A DNA stretch of 12,714 bases from VMCP01 sp964492925 (GTDB lineage Bacteria > Bacteroidota > Bacteroidia > NS11-12g > UBA955), in the NCBI GenBank assembly GCA_964492925.1, contig CAZBMF010000067.1:1-12714 (forward strand), given 5' to 3'. The translations under genes were made by a program, and so were the position numbers. The notes beneath the pieces are model-generated. The model was not told the DNA's origin. It did not search any database and worked only from the letters and a program-made list of their open reading frames with translations. This document shows, piece after piece, positions 1 through 7,137 of this stretch (position 1 is its first letter; each line of letters begins with the position of its first letter).

Positions 1-45
1 AGGTGTAAACCACCGCAGGTGTAAACCGCCGCAGGCGTAAACTCC
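1..45. repeat. 16-bp tandem repeat at the window edge
   Basis: Two full units of the form AGGTGTAAACCRCCGC (1-16 and 17-32, differing at one base) are followed by a degraded third copy (33-45, AGGCGTAAACTCC). The array ends one base before the stop codon of the fumarylacetoacetate-hydrolase-family gene, so it lies just downstream of the end of the minus-strand operon. It is visibly richer in G+C than its surroundings. It probably continues to the left of the window, so the copy number is unknown. Function is not visible; a transcript-end structure or simple replication-slippage repeat are both possible. Confidence 0.75.
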
Positions 46-46
46 T

Positions 47-655
47 TTATTTTACTAGGAAATCAAACATTTTGGTTTGCTCCAAATATCCCTCAAGATG
101 ATCATCGGAAGCTACGGCACCAACGCCGGCTGGAGTTCCAGTGTAAATATAATCGCCAACCTTCAACGTGAAATATTCGGAAACGTGGCTGATGATTTGG
201 TCAATTGAATTGATCATTTGTTGCGTGTTCCCTTGTTGAACAATTTGACCGTTTTTCTCTAGTCGGAAATTTAAATCACTCAAATTGAAATCTGTTTTTG
301 GAAGAAATTGTCCAATTACAGCAGAATGGTCAAATCCTTTTGCCTTTTCCCAAGGCAATCCTTTTGCTTTGAGTTTACTCTGTAAGTCTCTGGCAGTGAA
401 GTCTATACCCAAACTAATTTCATCATAATAAGTATGAGCAAATTCAACGGGAATGGATTTGCCCATTTTTTTGATTCTCACCACCAATTCAACTTCGTGA
501 TGAACATCATTTGAAAATTCGGGGATGAAAAAGGGGCAATTTTCACGCAATAAGGCTGTATCGGGTTTTTGGAAAATTACAGGTTCTTCAGGAACTTCAT
601 TGTTAAGTTCATGAATGTGTTCAACGTAATTTCTGCCAATACAAATGATTTTCAT
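47..655 (-). CDS. Fumarylacetoacetate hydrolase (FAH) family protein
   Basis: This 202-residue protein is a compact single-domain member of the FAH superfamily, of the FAHD1/YcgM acylpyruvase type, which cleaves or decarboxylates beta-keto acids using a divalent metal. The visible signature is the metal-binding set: HHEVEL with Glu54 and Glu56, and Asp85 in GIDFTARDLQ. The C-terminal TGTPAGVG loop (172-179) is also family-typical, as is the KGFDHSAVIG segment (107-116, where members often have FD.S). The N-terminus MKIICIGRNY is the usual start for Bacteroidota members, so the ATG at 653-655 is well supported. The start lies only 3 bases after the purA stop, so it is very likely cotranscribed and perhaps translationally coupled with purA. 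The substrate cannot be read from the sequence; oxaloacetate decarboxylase or acylpyruvate hydrolase activity is plausible. The family call is secure, the reaction is not. Confidence 0.93.
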   Translation of the reverse strand: MKIICIGRNYVEHIHELNNEVPEEPVIFQKPDTALLRENCPFFIPEFSNDVHHEVELVVRIKKMGKSIPVEFAHTYYDEISLGIDFTARDLQSKLKAKGLPWEKAKGFDHSAVIGQFLPKTDFNLSDLNFRLEKNGQIVQQGNTQQMINSIDQIISHVSEYFTLKVGDYIYTGTPAGVGAVASDDHLEGYLEQTKMFDFLVK

Positions 656-658
656 TGC

Positions 659-1924
659 TTAACGCGATAACGTTTCGTCTCTGCCTGGTCCCATTGAAAT
701 TACACTGATTTTGGCACCAATATAATTTTCAACAAAACCCACATAGTCTTGGAATGTTTGATCCATCTTTTCAAAACCACCTTCTAGGCTAATGTCTTCG
801 CTCCATCCTTTGAAATCAGAATATACCGGAGTGATATTTGCACTGCACAAGTTAGCAGGGACTTCTTGAGTGGTTTGACCATTCAATTCATAAGCAGTAG
901 CCGCAGAAATGCTGTCTAGTCCATTCAAAACATCGCCTTTCATCATGATAAGTTCATCAACACCATTCAACATACAGGTATATTTTAGGGCAACAAGGTC
1001 TAACCAACCTGTTCTGCGTTTTCTACCTGTAGTAGCGCCGAATTCATGTCCCTTCTGACGTAAAAACTCTCCCAAATCATTGTCGAGTTCGGTAGGAAAA
1101 GGACCAGAACCAACTCTTGTGCAATACGCTTTAAAAATACCGTAAACTTTGCCAATATACTTTGGAGCAACTCCAAGGCCGGTGCAAACACCACCAGATA
1201 GAGTATTGCTTGAAGTAACAAACGGATAAGATCCAAATTCAACATCGAGCATACTTCCTTGCGCACCCTCGGCCAATATTTTCTTGCCTTCTTGAATGCA
1301 TTGATGGATAAAATATTCGCTGTTAATGAGTTGGTGTGTTTTAAGGAATTCCAACGCCGAAAAGAAAGCTTCCTCTTCTTCGGCAAGATTGAAATCTGTA
1401 TATCCCAAAAATTCAATTTGTTTAATGTGATCTTCAACCGTTTTGCGGTAGCGGTTGTTGAAATCGGCTTCTAAAATATCGCCAACGCGCAAACCTGAAC
1501 GACCTATTTTGTCGCGGTAGGTTGGCCCAATACCTCTTAAAGTGCTTCCAATTTTGGCGTCGCCTTTTGCTGCCTCAGAAGCAGCATCAAGAATACGATG
1601 CGTTGGTAAAATTAGATGTGCTTTTTGAGAAATAAGCAAACGGTCTTTGTAGTCGGGACACTCATTCACAATACGACCAATTTCGTCGCGTAGGCGAACG
1701 GGGTCAATTACAACGCCATTTCCAATTAAGTTGATGGTTTCTTTTCTGAAAATTCCGGAAGGAATTGTGTTTAAAACGAATTTTTTTCCTTCGAATTCTA
1801 GGGAATGTCCTGCATTCGGACCACCTTGGAATCTTGCCACAACGTGGTAATTAGGGGTTAAATAATCGGCAATTTTACCTTTCCCTTCGTCGCCCCATTG
1901 CAGGCCTAAAATTACATCAATCAT
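659..1924 (-). CDS. purA: Adenylosuccinate synthetase
   Basis: PurA joins IMP and aspartate with GTP hydrolysis to make adenylosuccinate, the first committed step from IMP to AMP, in the cytoplasm. The 421-residue protein has the usual length. The N-terminal P-loop-like motif GDEGKGK is at residues 11-17 with the catalytic Asp12, and the catalytic His40 is in PNAGH. The IMP-binding stretch GSTLRGIGPTYRDK (126-139) and the switch-type segment GATTGRKRRTGWLD are also present. It ends in the typical ISMGPGRDETL tail. The ATG at 1922-1924 gives the canonical MIDVILGLQWGDEG start. It sits 23 bases downstream of the Fur-family gene and 3 bases upstream of the FAH-family gene. To my knowledge a fur-purA pairing is common in Bacteroidota. 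There are no internal breaks, and no separate promoter was recognised in the 23-base gap. Confidence 0.98.
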   Translation of the reverse strand: MIDVILGLQWGDEGKGKIADYLTPNYHVVARFQGGPNAGHSLEFEGKKFVLNTIPSGIFRKETINLIGNGVVIDPVRLRDEIGRIVNECPDYKDRLLISQKAHLILPTHRILDAASEAAKGDAKIGSTLRGIGPTYRDKIGRSGLRVGDILEADFNNRYRKTVEDHIKQIEFLGYTDFNLAEEEEAFFSALEFLKTHQLINSEYFIHQCIQEGKKILAEGAQGSMLDVEFGSYPFVTSSNTLSGGVCTGLGVAPKYIGKVYGIFKAYCTRVGSGPFPTELDNDLGEFLRQKGHEFGATTGRKRRTGWLDLVALKYTCMLNGVDELIMMKGDVLNGLDSISAATAYELNGQTTQEVPANLCSANITPVYSDFKGWSEDISLEGGFEKMDQTFQDYVGFVENYIGAKISVISMGPGRDETLSR

Positions 1925-1947
1925 GATTTTGTATTGAAAATAGCTAT

Positions 1948-2436
1948 TTAATTTTTATTGTTACATTGTAAGCAATTGCCTTGTTCGTCCAATATTGGAT
2001 CACCGTAGAGGTGCAAAGAATGATTGCTCACTTGAAATTTTAATAATTGTCCCATCGTAGAACTTATTTGTTGAACCCTAGGGTCGCAAAACTCCATTAC
2101 TTTTTTGCATTTATTGCAAATCAAATGATCGTGTTGTTTGTATCCAAATGCTTGCTCGAAGTGGGAAGTGTTTTGTCCGAATTGGTGTTTCTTAACCAGT
2201 CCTGCATCTACCAACAAATCTAGTGTATTGTAAACGGTTGCACGGCTCACATGGTAGTTTCGGGATTTCATTTTGATGTAAAGTTGATCAACATCAAAGT
2301 GGTCTTTATGTGAATAAATCTCATCCAAAATGGCGTATCGTTCCGGTGTTTTACGTTGTTTGTTTACTTCTAGATATTGCGTAAACAACTCACGTACTTC
2401 ATCTTTGATTTTGGCGGTTCTGGGGTCGGTTTTCAT
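1948..2436 (-). CDS. Fur/PerR-family metal-dependent transcriptional regulator
   Basis: A 162-residue repressor of the ferric-uptake-regulator superfamily. An N-terminal winged-helix DNA-binding domain occupies about residues 15-85, with the recognition-helix signature VSRATVYNTLDLL (63-75). The C-terminal dimerisation/metal domain follows. A structural zinc site is visible as two CxxC pairs, Cys107/Cys110 (ICNKC) and Cys155/Cys158 (CLQC). Candidate regulatory-metal ligands are His46, His102 and His104 (KQHDHLIC), Glu115 and the His138/His142 region, by rough alignment with B. subtilis PerR and Fur. Whether it responds to iron, manganese, zinc or peroxide cannot be decided from these residues, so no specific symbol is given. 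It is the first gene of a likely fur-purA-FAH operon, with a good TAnnTTTG box 21 bases upstream of the ATG. Confidence 0.95.
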   Translation of the reverse strand: MKTDPRTAKIKDEVRELFTQYLEVNKQRKTPERYAILDEIYSHKDHFDVDQLYIKMKSRNYHVSRATVYNTLDLLVDAGLVKKHQFGQNTSHFEQAFGYKQHDHLICNKCKKVMEFCDPRVQQISSTMGQLLKFQVSNHSLHLYGDPILDEQGNCLQCNNKN

Positions 2437-2454
2437 AGAATGAAATTAAGAACT

Positions 2455-2466
2455 GTACAAAAGTAC
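2455..2466 (-). promoter_or_regulatory. Promoter of the fur-purA operon with overlapping inverted repeat
   Basis: On the minus strand TACTTTTG (plus coordinates 2458-2465) matches the Bacteroidota -7 consensus TAnnTTTG at every defined base. It lies 21 bases from the ATG, predicting a leader of roughly 15 bases. The box sits inside a small inverted repeat, GTAC-TTTT-GTAC (2455-2466). No convincing -33 TTG element is seen at the usual 19-21 base spacing. Autoregulation through the inverted repeat is speculation. Confidence 0.55.
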
Positions 2467-2503
2467 GAATCTGTTTTGAATAACTATTAACAAATTACCC
2501 CGA

Positions 2504-2896
2504 TTACTTTTTTACTTTGATGGGCATTTTGATTTTCTTGGCATTGGGATAATGCTTTCGAATCTCCGCCATGGCTTCATCAGCTTCAACAGAATTGTTG
2601 TAAGCGCCCACATATATTTTGAAGTTTGGTTCATCATAAACTACCTGAGGAGAATAAGTGTCACCAAATTTTTCTTGAGCTTCTGATTGAATTTTCACAG
2701 CATCGGCCCGGGCAGATGTCATTCCAATGAAAATTCTATATCCTTGAACCAAAACATCCGCATTTTTACGTCGTGCCAAACGGTTATTTTCCACTTCTTC
2801 CACTTTGTCTTCGGCAACAATTGTTACTTTTCCTTGGCTGAAAACATGGTTGAAACTTCCAAAAAACGCAAAAATGAGAATAATATATTTGAACAT
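2504..2896 (-). CDS. Secreted SPOR-domain protein
   Basis: A 130-residue protein with a Sec signal peptide (Lys3, hydrophobic core about residues 4-19, likely cleavage near VFS-Q21). The rest is mostly one SPOR-like domain (about 51-126). The two characteristic strands are GYRIFIG (52-58) and NFKIYVG (91-97), the helix EADEAMAEIRKHYP (104-117) follows, and the domain closes with the strand KIKMPIKV. SPOR domains bind denuded peptidoglycan glycan strands, as at division septa. Here no membrane anchor or catalytic domain is attached, so the mature protein should be soluble in the periplasm. There is no lipobox cysteine. It is divergent from gpmI with a 57-base shared promoter gap and lies 67 bases upstream of the Fur-family gene, which has its own promoter. 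The fold assignment is by pattern recognition; the biological role is inferred from the family. Confidence 0.85.
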   Translation of the reverse strand: MFKYIILIFAFFGSFNHVFSQGKVTIVAEDKVEEVENNRLARRKNADVLVQGYRIFIGMTSARADAVKIQSEAQEKFGDTYSPQVVYDEPNFKIYVGAYNNSVEADEAMAEIRKHYPNAKKIKMPIKVKK

Positions 2897-2901
2897 TGTT
2901 G

Positions 2902-2909
2902 CAAATATC
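2902..2909 (-). promoter_or_regulatory. Candidate -7 box of the SPOR-protein gene
   Basis: On the minus strand GATATTTG matches TAnnTTTG except at the first base. Only 5 bases separate it from the ATG at 2894-2896, so a transcript from here would start at or next to the start codon. The one mismatch and lack of a clear -33 element keep confidence low, but the spacing matches that seen for gpmI, thiL and aspS. Confidence 0.35.
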
Positions 2910-2941
2910 GTGAATTTTCACCGCATCTCAATTTGCTGTTG

Positions 2942-2949
2942 TATTTTTG
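2942..2949 (+). promoter_or_regulatory. -7 box of the gpmI operon, leaderless configuration
   Basis: TATTTTTG is a full match to the Bacteroidota consensus TAnnTTTG. The gpmI ATG begins 5 bases after its last G, so transcription is expected to start about at the ATG. It shares the 57-base divergent gap with the promoter of the SPOR-protein gene. No convincing -33 element was found. Confidence 0.5.
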
Positions 2950-2953
2950 TGGA

Positions 2954-4468
2954 ATGATTCAAAAAGCTGCCCTCATCATTCTCGACGGTTGGGGCATTGG
3001 AAATCACAGTAAATCCGATGCCGTTTTTCATGCGAATACCCCGTTTACCGATGCTTTGACAAAAGAATACGCTCATGCTAAATTGCTCACCGATGGTGAA
3101 AATGTAGGACTTCCCAAAGGGCAAATGGGAAATTCAGAAGTGGGACACATGAATATTGGAGCTGGTAGGGTAGTTTGGCAAATGTTGGCCAAAATCAACA
3201 AGGCATTTGATGAAAAAACAGTAGCCCAAAATGCCATTTTGAATCATGCATTTCAAAAAGCCATTACAACAGGTAAAAACTTGCATTTTATTGGTTTGCT
3301 GTCTGATGGTGGTGTGCATTCTCACATCAATCACCTAATTGGCTTGAGCGAATTGGCCCACAAAGCCAATGTCCCCCATACTTATGTACATGCATTTTTA
3401 GACGGGCGTGATACCGACCCCAAAAGCGGTTTGAATTATTTGAAAACTTTAAATGCCGCCATTGAAAATACTTCCGTGAAATTGAGTTCTGTGGTGGGTC
3501 GATATTTTGCCATGGACCGCGATTTGCGTTGGGAAAGGGTGAAAAAAGCCTACGATTTGATGGTAAATGGCGTAGGTGAATATTCGTCGAATTTACTTCA
3601 ATCAATTGAACATCAATATGCTAATGGAGTTACAGATGAGTTTATGGTGCCTATTCGTACGTTGGAGGGCAATGAGGGACAAATTCAAGATGGAGATGTG
3701 GTTATCTGTTTCAACTTTAGAACAGACAGGGGTCGCCAAATTACCCGAGTTTTAAGTCAGGAGGATTTCCATGAGTTCAATATGCATAAATTAAACCTTC
3801 ATTATTATACCATGACCGTTTATGATGAAACCTACAAAATTGATGGTGCTTTGTTTGATAACGACAATCTAACCATGACGTTGGGGGAGGTGATTCAGAA
3901 TGCTGGCGCTACGCAGTTGCGTGCTGCAGAAACGGAGAAATATCCGCACGTTACCTTTTTCTTTTCCGGGGGAAGGGAAACCGAATTCAATGGTGAACAC
4001 CGCATTATGGCGAACTCGCCCAAGGTGGCAACCTATGATTTGCAGCCTGAAATGAGTGCTCCTGAGTTGGCTGCTAAAGCCATTAAGTACATCAAAGAAG
4101 AACAACCAGATTTTGTGTGTTTGAATTTTGCCAATGCAGATATGGTTGGGCACACAGGTGTTTATGAGGCCATTATCAAAGCGGTTGAAACCGTAGATTC
4201 ATGTTTAGAAAACTTGGTGAAAGCGATGCAACCTTTAGGGTATCAATTTATTGTAATTGCCGATCACGGAAATGCGGATTTTGCCATCAATGAAGATGGA
4301 ACGCCCAACACTGCCCATACTACCAATCCTGTTCCGGTATGGTTTATCTCAGAAAATAAAAAATTATCAATAAAAGATGGTATCTTGGCCGATGTTGCAC
4401 CTACTATATTGGGAATCATGGGAATAGAGCAGCCAAACCAAATGACAGGAAAAAACCTTATATCGTGA
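2954..4468 (+). CDS. gpmI: 2,3-bisphosphoglycerate-independent phosphoglycerate mutase
   Basis: GpmI interconverts 3- and 2-phosphoglycerate in glycolysis and gluconeogenesis, using two Mn ions and a phosphoserine intermediate. The protein has 504 residues, close to the usual 510. Visible landmarks are the N-terminal metal ligand Asp11 in ILDGWGIG and the nucleophile Ser61 in GQMGNSEVGHMN. DGRDTDPKSG and RYFAMDRDLRWERV mark the phosphotransferase insert, and FANADMVGHTG and IADHGNAD are the C-terminal metal-binding motifs of the alkaline-phosphatase fold. The reading frame is open upstream to 2687, but that extension runs antisense through the SPOR-protein gene and resembles nothing. The ATG at 2954 gives the family-typical start MIQKAALIILDGWG. 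The stop codon overlaps the GTG start of the next gene by 4 bases, which suggests translational coupling. Confidence 0.98.
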   Translation: MIQKAALIILDGWGIGNHSKSDAVFHANTPFTDALTKEYAHAKLLTDGENVGLPKGQMGNSEVGHMNIGAGRVVWQMLAKINKAFDEKTVAQNAILNHAFQKAITTGKNLHFIGLLSDGGVHSHINHLIGLSELAHKANVPHTYVHAFLDGRDTDPKSGLNYLKTLNAAIENTSVKLSSVVGRYFAMDRDLRWERVKKAYDLMVNGVGEYSSNLLQSIEHQYANGVTDEFMVPIRTLEGNEGQIQDGDVVICFNFRTDRGRQITRVLSQEDFHEFNMHKLNLHYYTMTVYDETYKIDGALFDNDNLTMTLGEVIQNAGATQLRAAETEKYPHVTFFFSGGRETEFNGEHRIMANSPKVATYDLQPEMSAPELAAKAIKYIKEEQPDFVCLNFANADMVGHTGVYEAIIKAVETVDSCLENLVKAMQPLGYQFIVIADHGNADFAINEDGTPNTAHTTNPVPVWFISENKKLSIKDGILADVAPTILGIMGIEQPNQMTGKNLIS

Positions 4469-5025
4469 AAAAATTACTTTTAATAGCTTCAATTAGCATG
4501 CTTGCTTTCACTGCTTGTGAGAATGATGAAATTGCCGACCGTTCTCAATTCAAAGATGAATGGCAAAAATACATGTTGACAGAAATTGATGATTTGACGA
4601 AATCAAACCCAAAACTCACCAAAACCATCAATTTGGGAGAGGAAGTTGAAACACGTGTGTTAGATTCTGTGAATTGGTTCAATGAATTGGCGGGTTTTCT
4701 TGCCATAGATTTCACCAAAGAAAAAGGAAGAACTCAATACCAAACGTCTGTTGATAGCAATGGCAAAATTTCAATGACCAGTTATTATGCGAAGGATACC
4801 AATGCGTTGTTGCAAACATTTGTGATTACCAAAGTGGATGGTAAAATTGATTTGTTAACGTGGACCACAAAATTGAAAAGTTTGATGATGGATAGGGAGC
4901 AAGAATTGGCCTATCAACCAGGTAAAGGATACAGAATTAACATCAAAGAAAATAGTATGTGGGGATCTCCACGTACCATAGAGATATTTGGAGATATTCA
5001 TAAGAAAGAATTTTTGGAGAGATGA
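4465..5025 (+). CDS. Predicted lipoprotein of unknown function
   Basis: A 186-residue protein I do not recognise. The start is a GTG at 4465-4467 that overlaps the gpmI stop (GTGA); its end overlaps the aldehyde dehydrogenase start (ATGA). This places it firmly inside an operon. The N-terminus MKKLLLIASISMLAFTAC is a lipoprotein signal peptide with the lipidated Cys18; the lipobox is slightly unusual with Phe at -3. Acidic residues follow the cysteine (CENDE), which in Bacteroidota is compatible with export to the outer membrane surface, an inference only. The mature part is mixed charged/polar, with a tryptophan-containing segment (SVNWFNELAGF), alternating beta-like stretches in the second half and no transmembrane segment. 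No enzymatic motif is visible. Its position between gpmI and the dehydrogenase does not suggest a metabolic role. Confidence 0.88.
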   Translation: MKKLLLIASISMLAFTACENDEIADRSQFKDEWQKYMLTEIDDLTKSNPKLTKTINLGEEVETRVLDSVNWFNELAGFLAIDFTKEKGRTQYQTSVDSNGKISMTSYYAKDTNALLQTFVITKVDGKIDLLTWTTKLKSLMMDREQELAYQPGKGYRINIKENSMWGSPRTIEIFGDIHKKEFLER

Positions 5026-6458
5026 GACTAACGAATTTTATTGGAGGTGCGTTTATGGCGCCATTGGGCGGAGCTTATTTGGATAATTTTAATCCGTCTA
5101 CAGGAGAGAAATATGGAGAAATTCCTGATTCAACAAGTGAAGATGTTCAATTGGCTATTGAAGCAGCTCAAAAAATTCAACCTACTTGGGCGAACACTGC
5201 AGCAGAGGAAAAGTTTAAAATCATGAATCGTATTGCCGAACTCATTGATTTAAACCGTGAGAAATTGGCAATTGCCGAAAGTATGGATCAGGGTAAACCA
5301 CTTTGGTTGGCCAGAAATGAAATGAATCGAGCGGCACAAAACTTTCGTTTTTTTGCAACTGCCGCCATGCAGTTTGCGAGCGAAAGTCACGCCATGGAAG
5401 ATAAAGCCATCAACTACACCTTGCGTCAACCAATTGGTGTGGTTGGGTGCATTAGTCCTTGGAACTTGCCCCTTTACTTATTTACTTGGAAAATTGCCCC
5501 AGCAATTGCTGCTGGTAATGCTGTAGTGGCAAAGCCAAGTGAATTTACACCTGTTACGGCATTTATGTTGTGTGAACTATGCAATGAAGCTGGATTGCCA
5601 GCGGGAGTGTTGAATGTGGTGCATGGTTTGGGAGCAAAAACGGGACAAGCCATTGTTGAATCTAAGTTTACCAAAGCAATTTCATTTACCGGTGGTACTG
5701 CAACAGGAAAACACTTGGCGGCTACAGCTGCACCAATGTTCAAGAAATTAAGTTTGGAATTAGGGGGTAAAAACCCGAATATCATTTTTGCAGATGCCGA
5801 TTTGAACAAAGCCATTAAAACAACCGTAAACAGTTCATTCATGAACCAAGGTGAAATTTGTTTGTGTGGAAGTAGGGTTTTTGTGCAAAGAGCTGTATAT
5901 GAACAGGTGAAAAATCAATTGGTGCAAGAAGTGAAACAATTGAGCATTGGCAATGCATTGGATGAAAATAACCGCATCGGTGCCATTGTTTCTAAACCTC
6001 ATTATGAAAAAGTACTTTCATACATTGAACTTGCAAAATCAGAAGGTGCTACCATTTTAACTGGTGGAAAGGCCTTGCATCCCCCAGGATACGAAAACGG
6101 ATGGTACATTGAACCTACCATATTGGAAGGTTTGCCGTTTGATTGCAGATGCAATATGGAGGAAATATTTGGCCCAGTGATTACCATTACACCTTTTGAC
6201 ACTGAAGAAGAAGTTTTGGGTATGGCGAATGCCACAGAATATGGGTTGGCGGCCACTATTTGGACAACCAATTTGAATACGGCACACAGAATGGCTCAGA
6301 AAATTGAAATGGGCATTGTGTGGGTGAATTGCTGGTTGTTGAGAGATTTAAGGACACCATTTGGAGGGACAAAAAGTTCAGGTGTTGGTAGGGAAGGTGG
6401 TTGGGAAGCCATGAAATTCTTTACCGAGCCTAAAAACGTTTGTGTTGCGCTCAATTAA
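5022..6458 (+). CDS. Aldehyde dehydrogenase, 2-aminomuconate/2-hydroxymuconate semialdehyde type
   Basis: A 478-residue NAD-dependent aldehyde dehydrogenase. Catalytic parts are complete: Asn148 of the oxyanion hole (SPWNLP), Lys171 in KPSE, the dinucleotide-binding loop FTGGTATG (222-229), general base Glu246 in LELGGKNP and nucleophile Cys280 in NQGEICLCGSR. EEIFGPV (380-386) and PFGGTKSSGVGREGG (446-460) close the fold. The motifs NQGEICLC and WVNCWLLRDLR (434-444) are hallmarks of the ALDH8A1/AMSDH/XylG-DmpC branch. That branch oxidises 2-aminomuconate semialdehyde (kynurenine route of tryptophan breakdown) or 2-hydroxymuconate semialdehyde (meta-cleavage of catechols). I favour the kynurenine role in a Bacteroidota host, but no other gene of either pathway is in the window. 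The start ATG overlaps the lipoprotein stop by 4 bases. A GGAGAG stretch directly abuts the ATG, too close to act as a normal ribosome-binding site. Confidence 0.93.
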   Translation: MRLTNFIGGAFMAPLGGAYLDNFNPSTGEKYGEIPDSTSEDVQLAIEAAQKIQPTWANTAAEEKFKIMNRIAELIDLNREKLAIAESMDQGKPLWLARNEMNRAAQNFRFFATAAMQFASESHAMEDKAINYTLRQPIGVVGCISPWNLPLYLFTWKIAPAIAAGNAVVAKPSEFTPVTAFMLCELCNEAGLPAGVLNVVHGLGAKTGQAIVESKFTKAISFTGGTATGKHLAATAAPMFKKLSLELGGKNPNIIFADADLNKAIKTTVNSSFMNQGEICLCGSRVFVQRAVYEQVKNQLVQEVKQLSIGNALDENNRIGAIVSKPHYEKVLSYIELAKSEGATILTGGKALHPPGYENGWYIEPTILEGLPFDCRCNMEEIFGPVITITPFDTEEEVLGMANATEYGLAATIWTTNLNTAHRMAQKIEMGIVWVNCWLLRDLRTPFGGTKSSGVGREGGWEAMKFFTEPKNVCVALN

Positions 6459-6469
6459 ATTGATAATCA

Positions 6470-7084
6470 ATGAATAAAGAATTTTGGGATGAGCGTTACG
6501 CTTCAGAAGAATTTGCGTATGGAGAAGCGCCCAATGAGTTTATAAAAGAGGTTTTACCTGAGTATGAACCTTGTGCTATTTTGTTTCCTGCCGATGGGGA
6601 AGGTAGAAATTCAGTATTTGCTGCTACTTTAGGGTATGCGGTATCTGCTTTTGATTTGAGTGATTCTGGTAAGGAAAAGGCACTGAAATTGGCGGAAAGA
6701 AAAGGCGTTAGTCTTGATTATTTGGTGGGTTCTGCTGCAGATATTCAATACAAACAACATCAATTTGGTGCAATTGCCCTTGTATTTGCTCACTTTTCCG
6801 CTGATGTGAAACAACAATATAATCAAAAAATGTTGAATTTCCTAATGCCAGGTGGTTACGTGTTTTTTGAAGCTTTTAGCAAACAGCATTTGTTGTGTCA
6901 GGAAAAATATCCAAAAGTGGGGGGACCCAAAGACATTGATATGCTATTTTCTGAAGAGGAATTGCAACAAACCTTTGTGGATTTTGAAACCATTTTGCTT
7001 GAAACCAAAGAAGTTGAACTTTCAGAAGGACCATTTCACCAAGGAATTGGAAGCGTGGTGCGATTCATTGGTAGAAAGAAGTGA
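6470..7084 (+). CDS. Class I SAM-dependent methyltransferase (TehB/thiopurine-methyltransferase-like)
   Basis: A 204-residue Rossmann-fold methyltransferase. The opening FWDERY...EFAYGEAPNEF is characteristic of the TehB/TPMT-like group. Motif I is ILFPADGEGRNSVFAA (37-52), an atypical version in which the usual L.xGCG is FPADGEG. The acidic residue ending strand 2 is Asp62 (AFDLS). A post-I acidic motif (SAADIQ, 88-93) and the LMPGGYVFFEAF strand-turn of motif III follow. Such proteins methylate small molecules such as tellurite, thiols or selenium compounds, but the substrate here cannot be told from sequence. It starts 11 bases after the aldehyde dehydrogenase stop and so is probably the last gene of the gpmI transcript; thiL, 53 bases further on, has its own promoter-like box. 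Confidence 0.88.
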   Translation: MNKEFWDERYASEEFAYGEAPNEFIKEVLPEYEPCAILFPADGEGRNSVFAATLGYAVSAFDLSDSGKEKALKLAERKGVSLDYLVGSAADIQYKQHQFGAIALVFAHFSADVKQQYNQKMLNFLMPGGYVFFEAFSKQHLLCQEKYPKVGGPKDIDMLFSEEELQQTFVDFETILLETKEVELSEGPFHQGIGSVVRFIGRKK

Positions 7085-7125
7085 TATTCATATAGGATAT
7101 TCTCTGTACTTCTGTTTTTTCATTG

Positions 7126-7133
7126 TATTTTCG
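7126..7133 (+). promoter_or_regulatory. Candidate -7 box of thiL
   Basis: TATTTTCG matches TAnnTTTG at all but one defined base (C for the third T) and ends 4 bases before the thiL ATG at 7138. If used, the mRNA would begin at about the start codon. It also argues against the in-frame TTG at 7123 as the start, since that codon would lie upstream of the transcription start. Confidence 0.4.
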
Positions 7134-7137
7134 CAGA

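Noticed and set aside
1..45. CRISPR array for the 16-bp repeat
   Set aside because: The units are directly adjacent without unique spacers and are too short for CRISPR repeats.
1000..1437. 145-residue minus-strand open frame inside purA
   Set aside because: It lies in another frame of purA, with low-complexity Lys/Leu composition and no motif; purA itself is intact.
2687..2953. In-frame upstream extension of gpmI (89 extra residues)
   Set aside because: It runs antisense through the SPOR-protein gene, is Cys/Phe/Asn-rich with no resemblance to GpmI, and the normal family start MIQKAALIILDGWG is at 2954 next to a promoter box.
47..6458. Functional link between the FAH-family enzyme and the semialdehyde dehydrogenase as one aromatic-degradation pathway
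   Set aside because: They are in separate divergent operons, and the FAH protein looks like the FAHD1/YcgM type, not the oxalocrotonate decarboxylase or hydratase branch of meta-cleavage pathways.
7123..7137. TTG start for thiL five codons upstream of the ATG
   Set aside because: The TTG lies at or before the candidate -7 box, and the ATG at 7138 gives a normal ThiL N-terminus.
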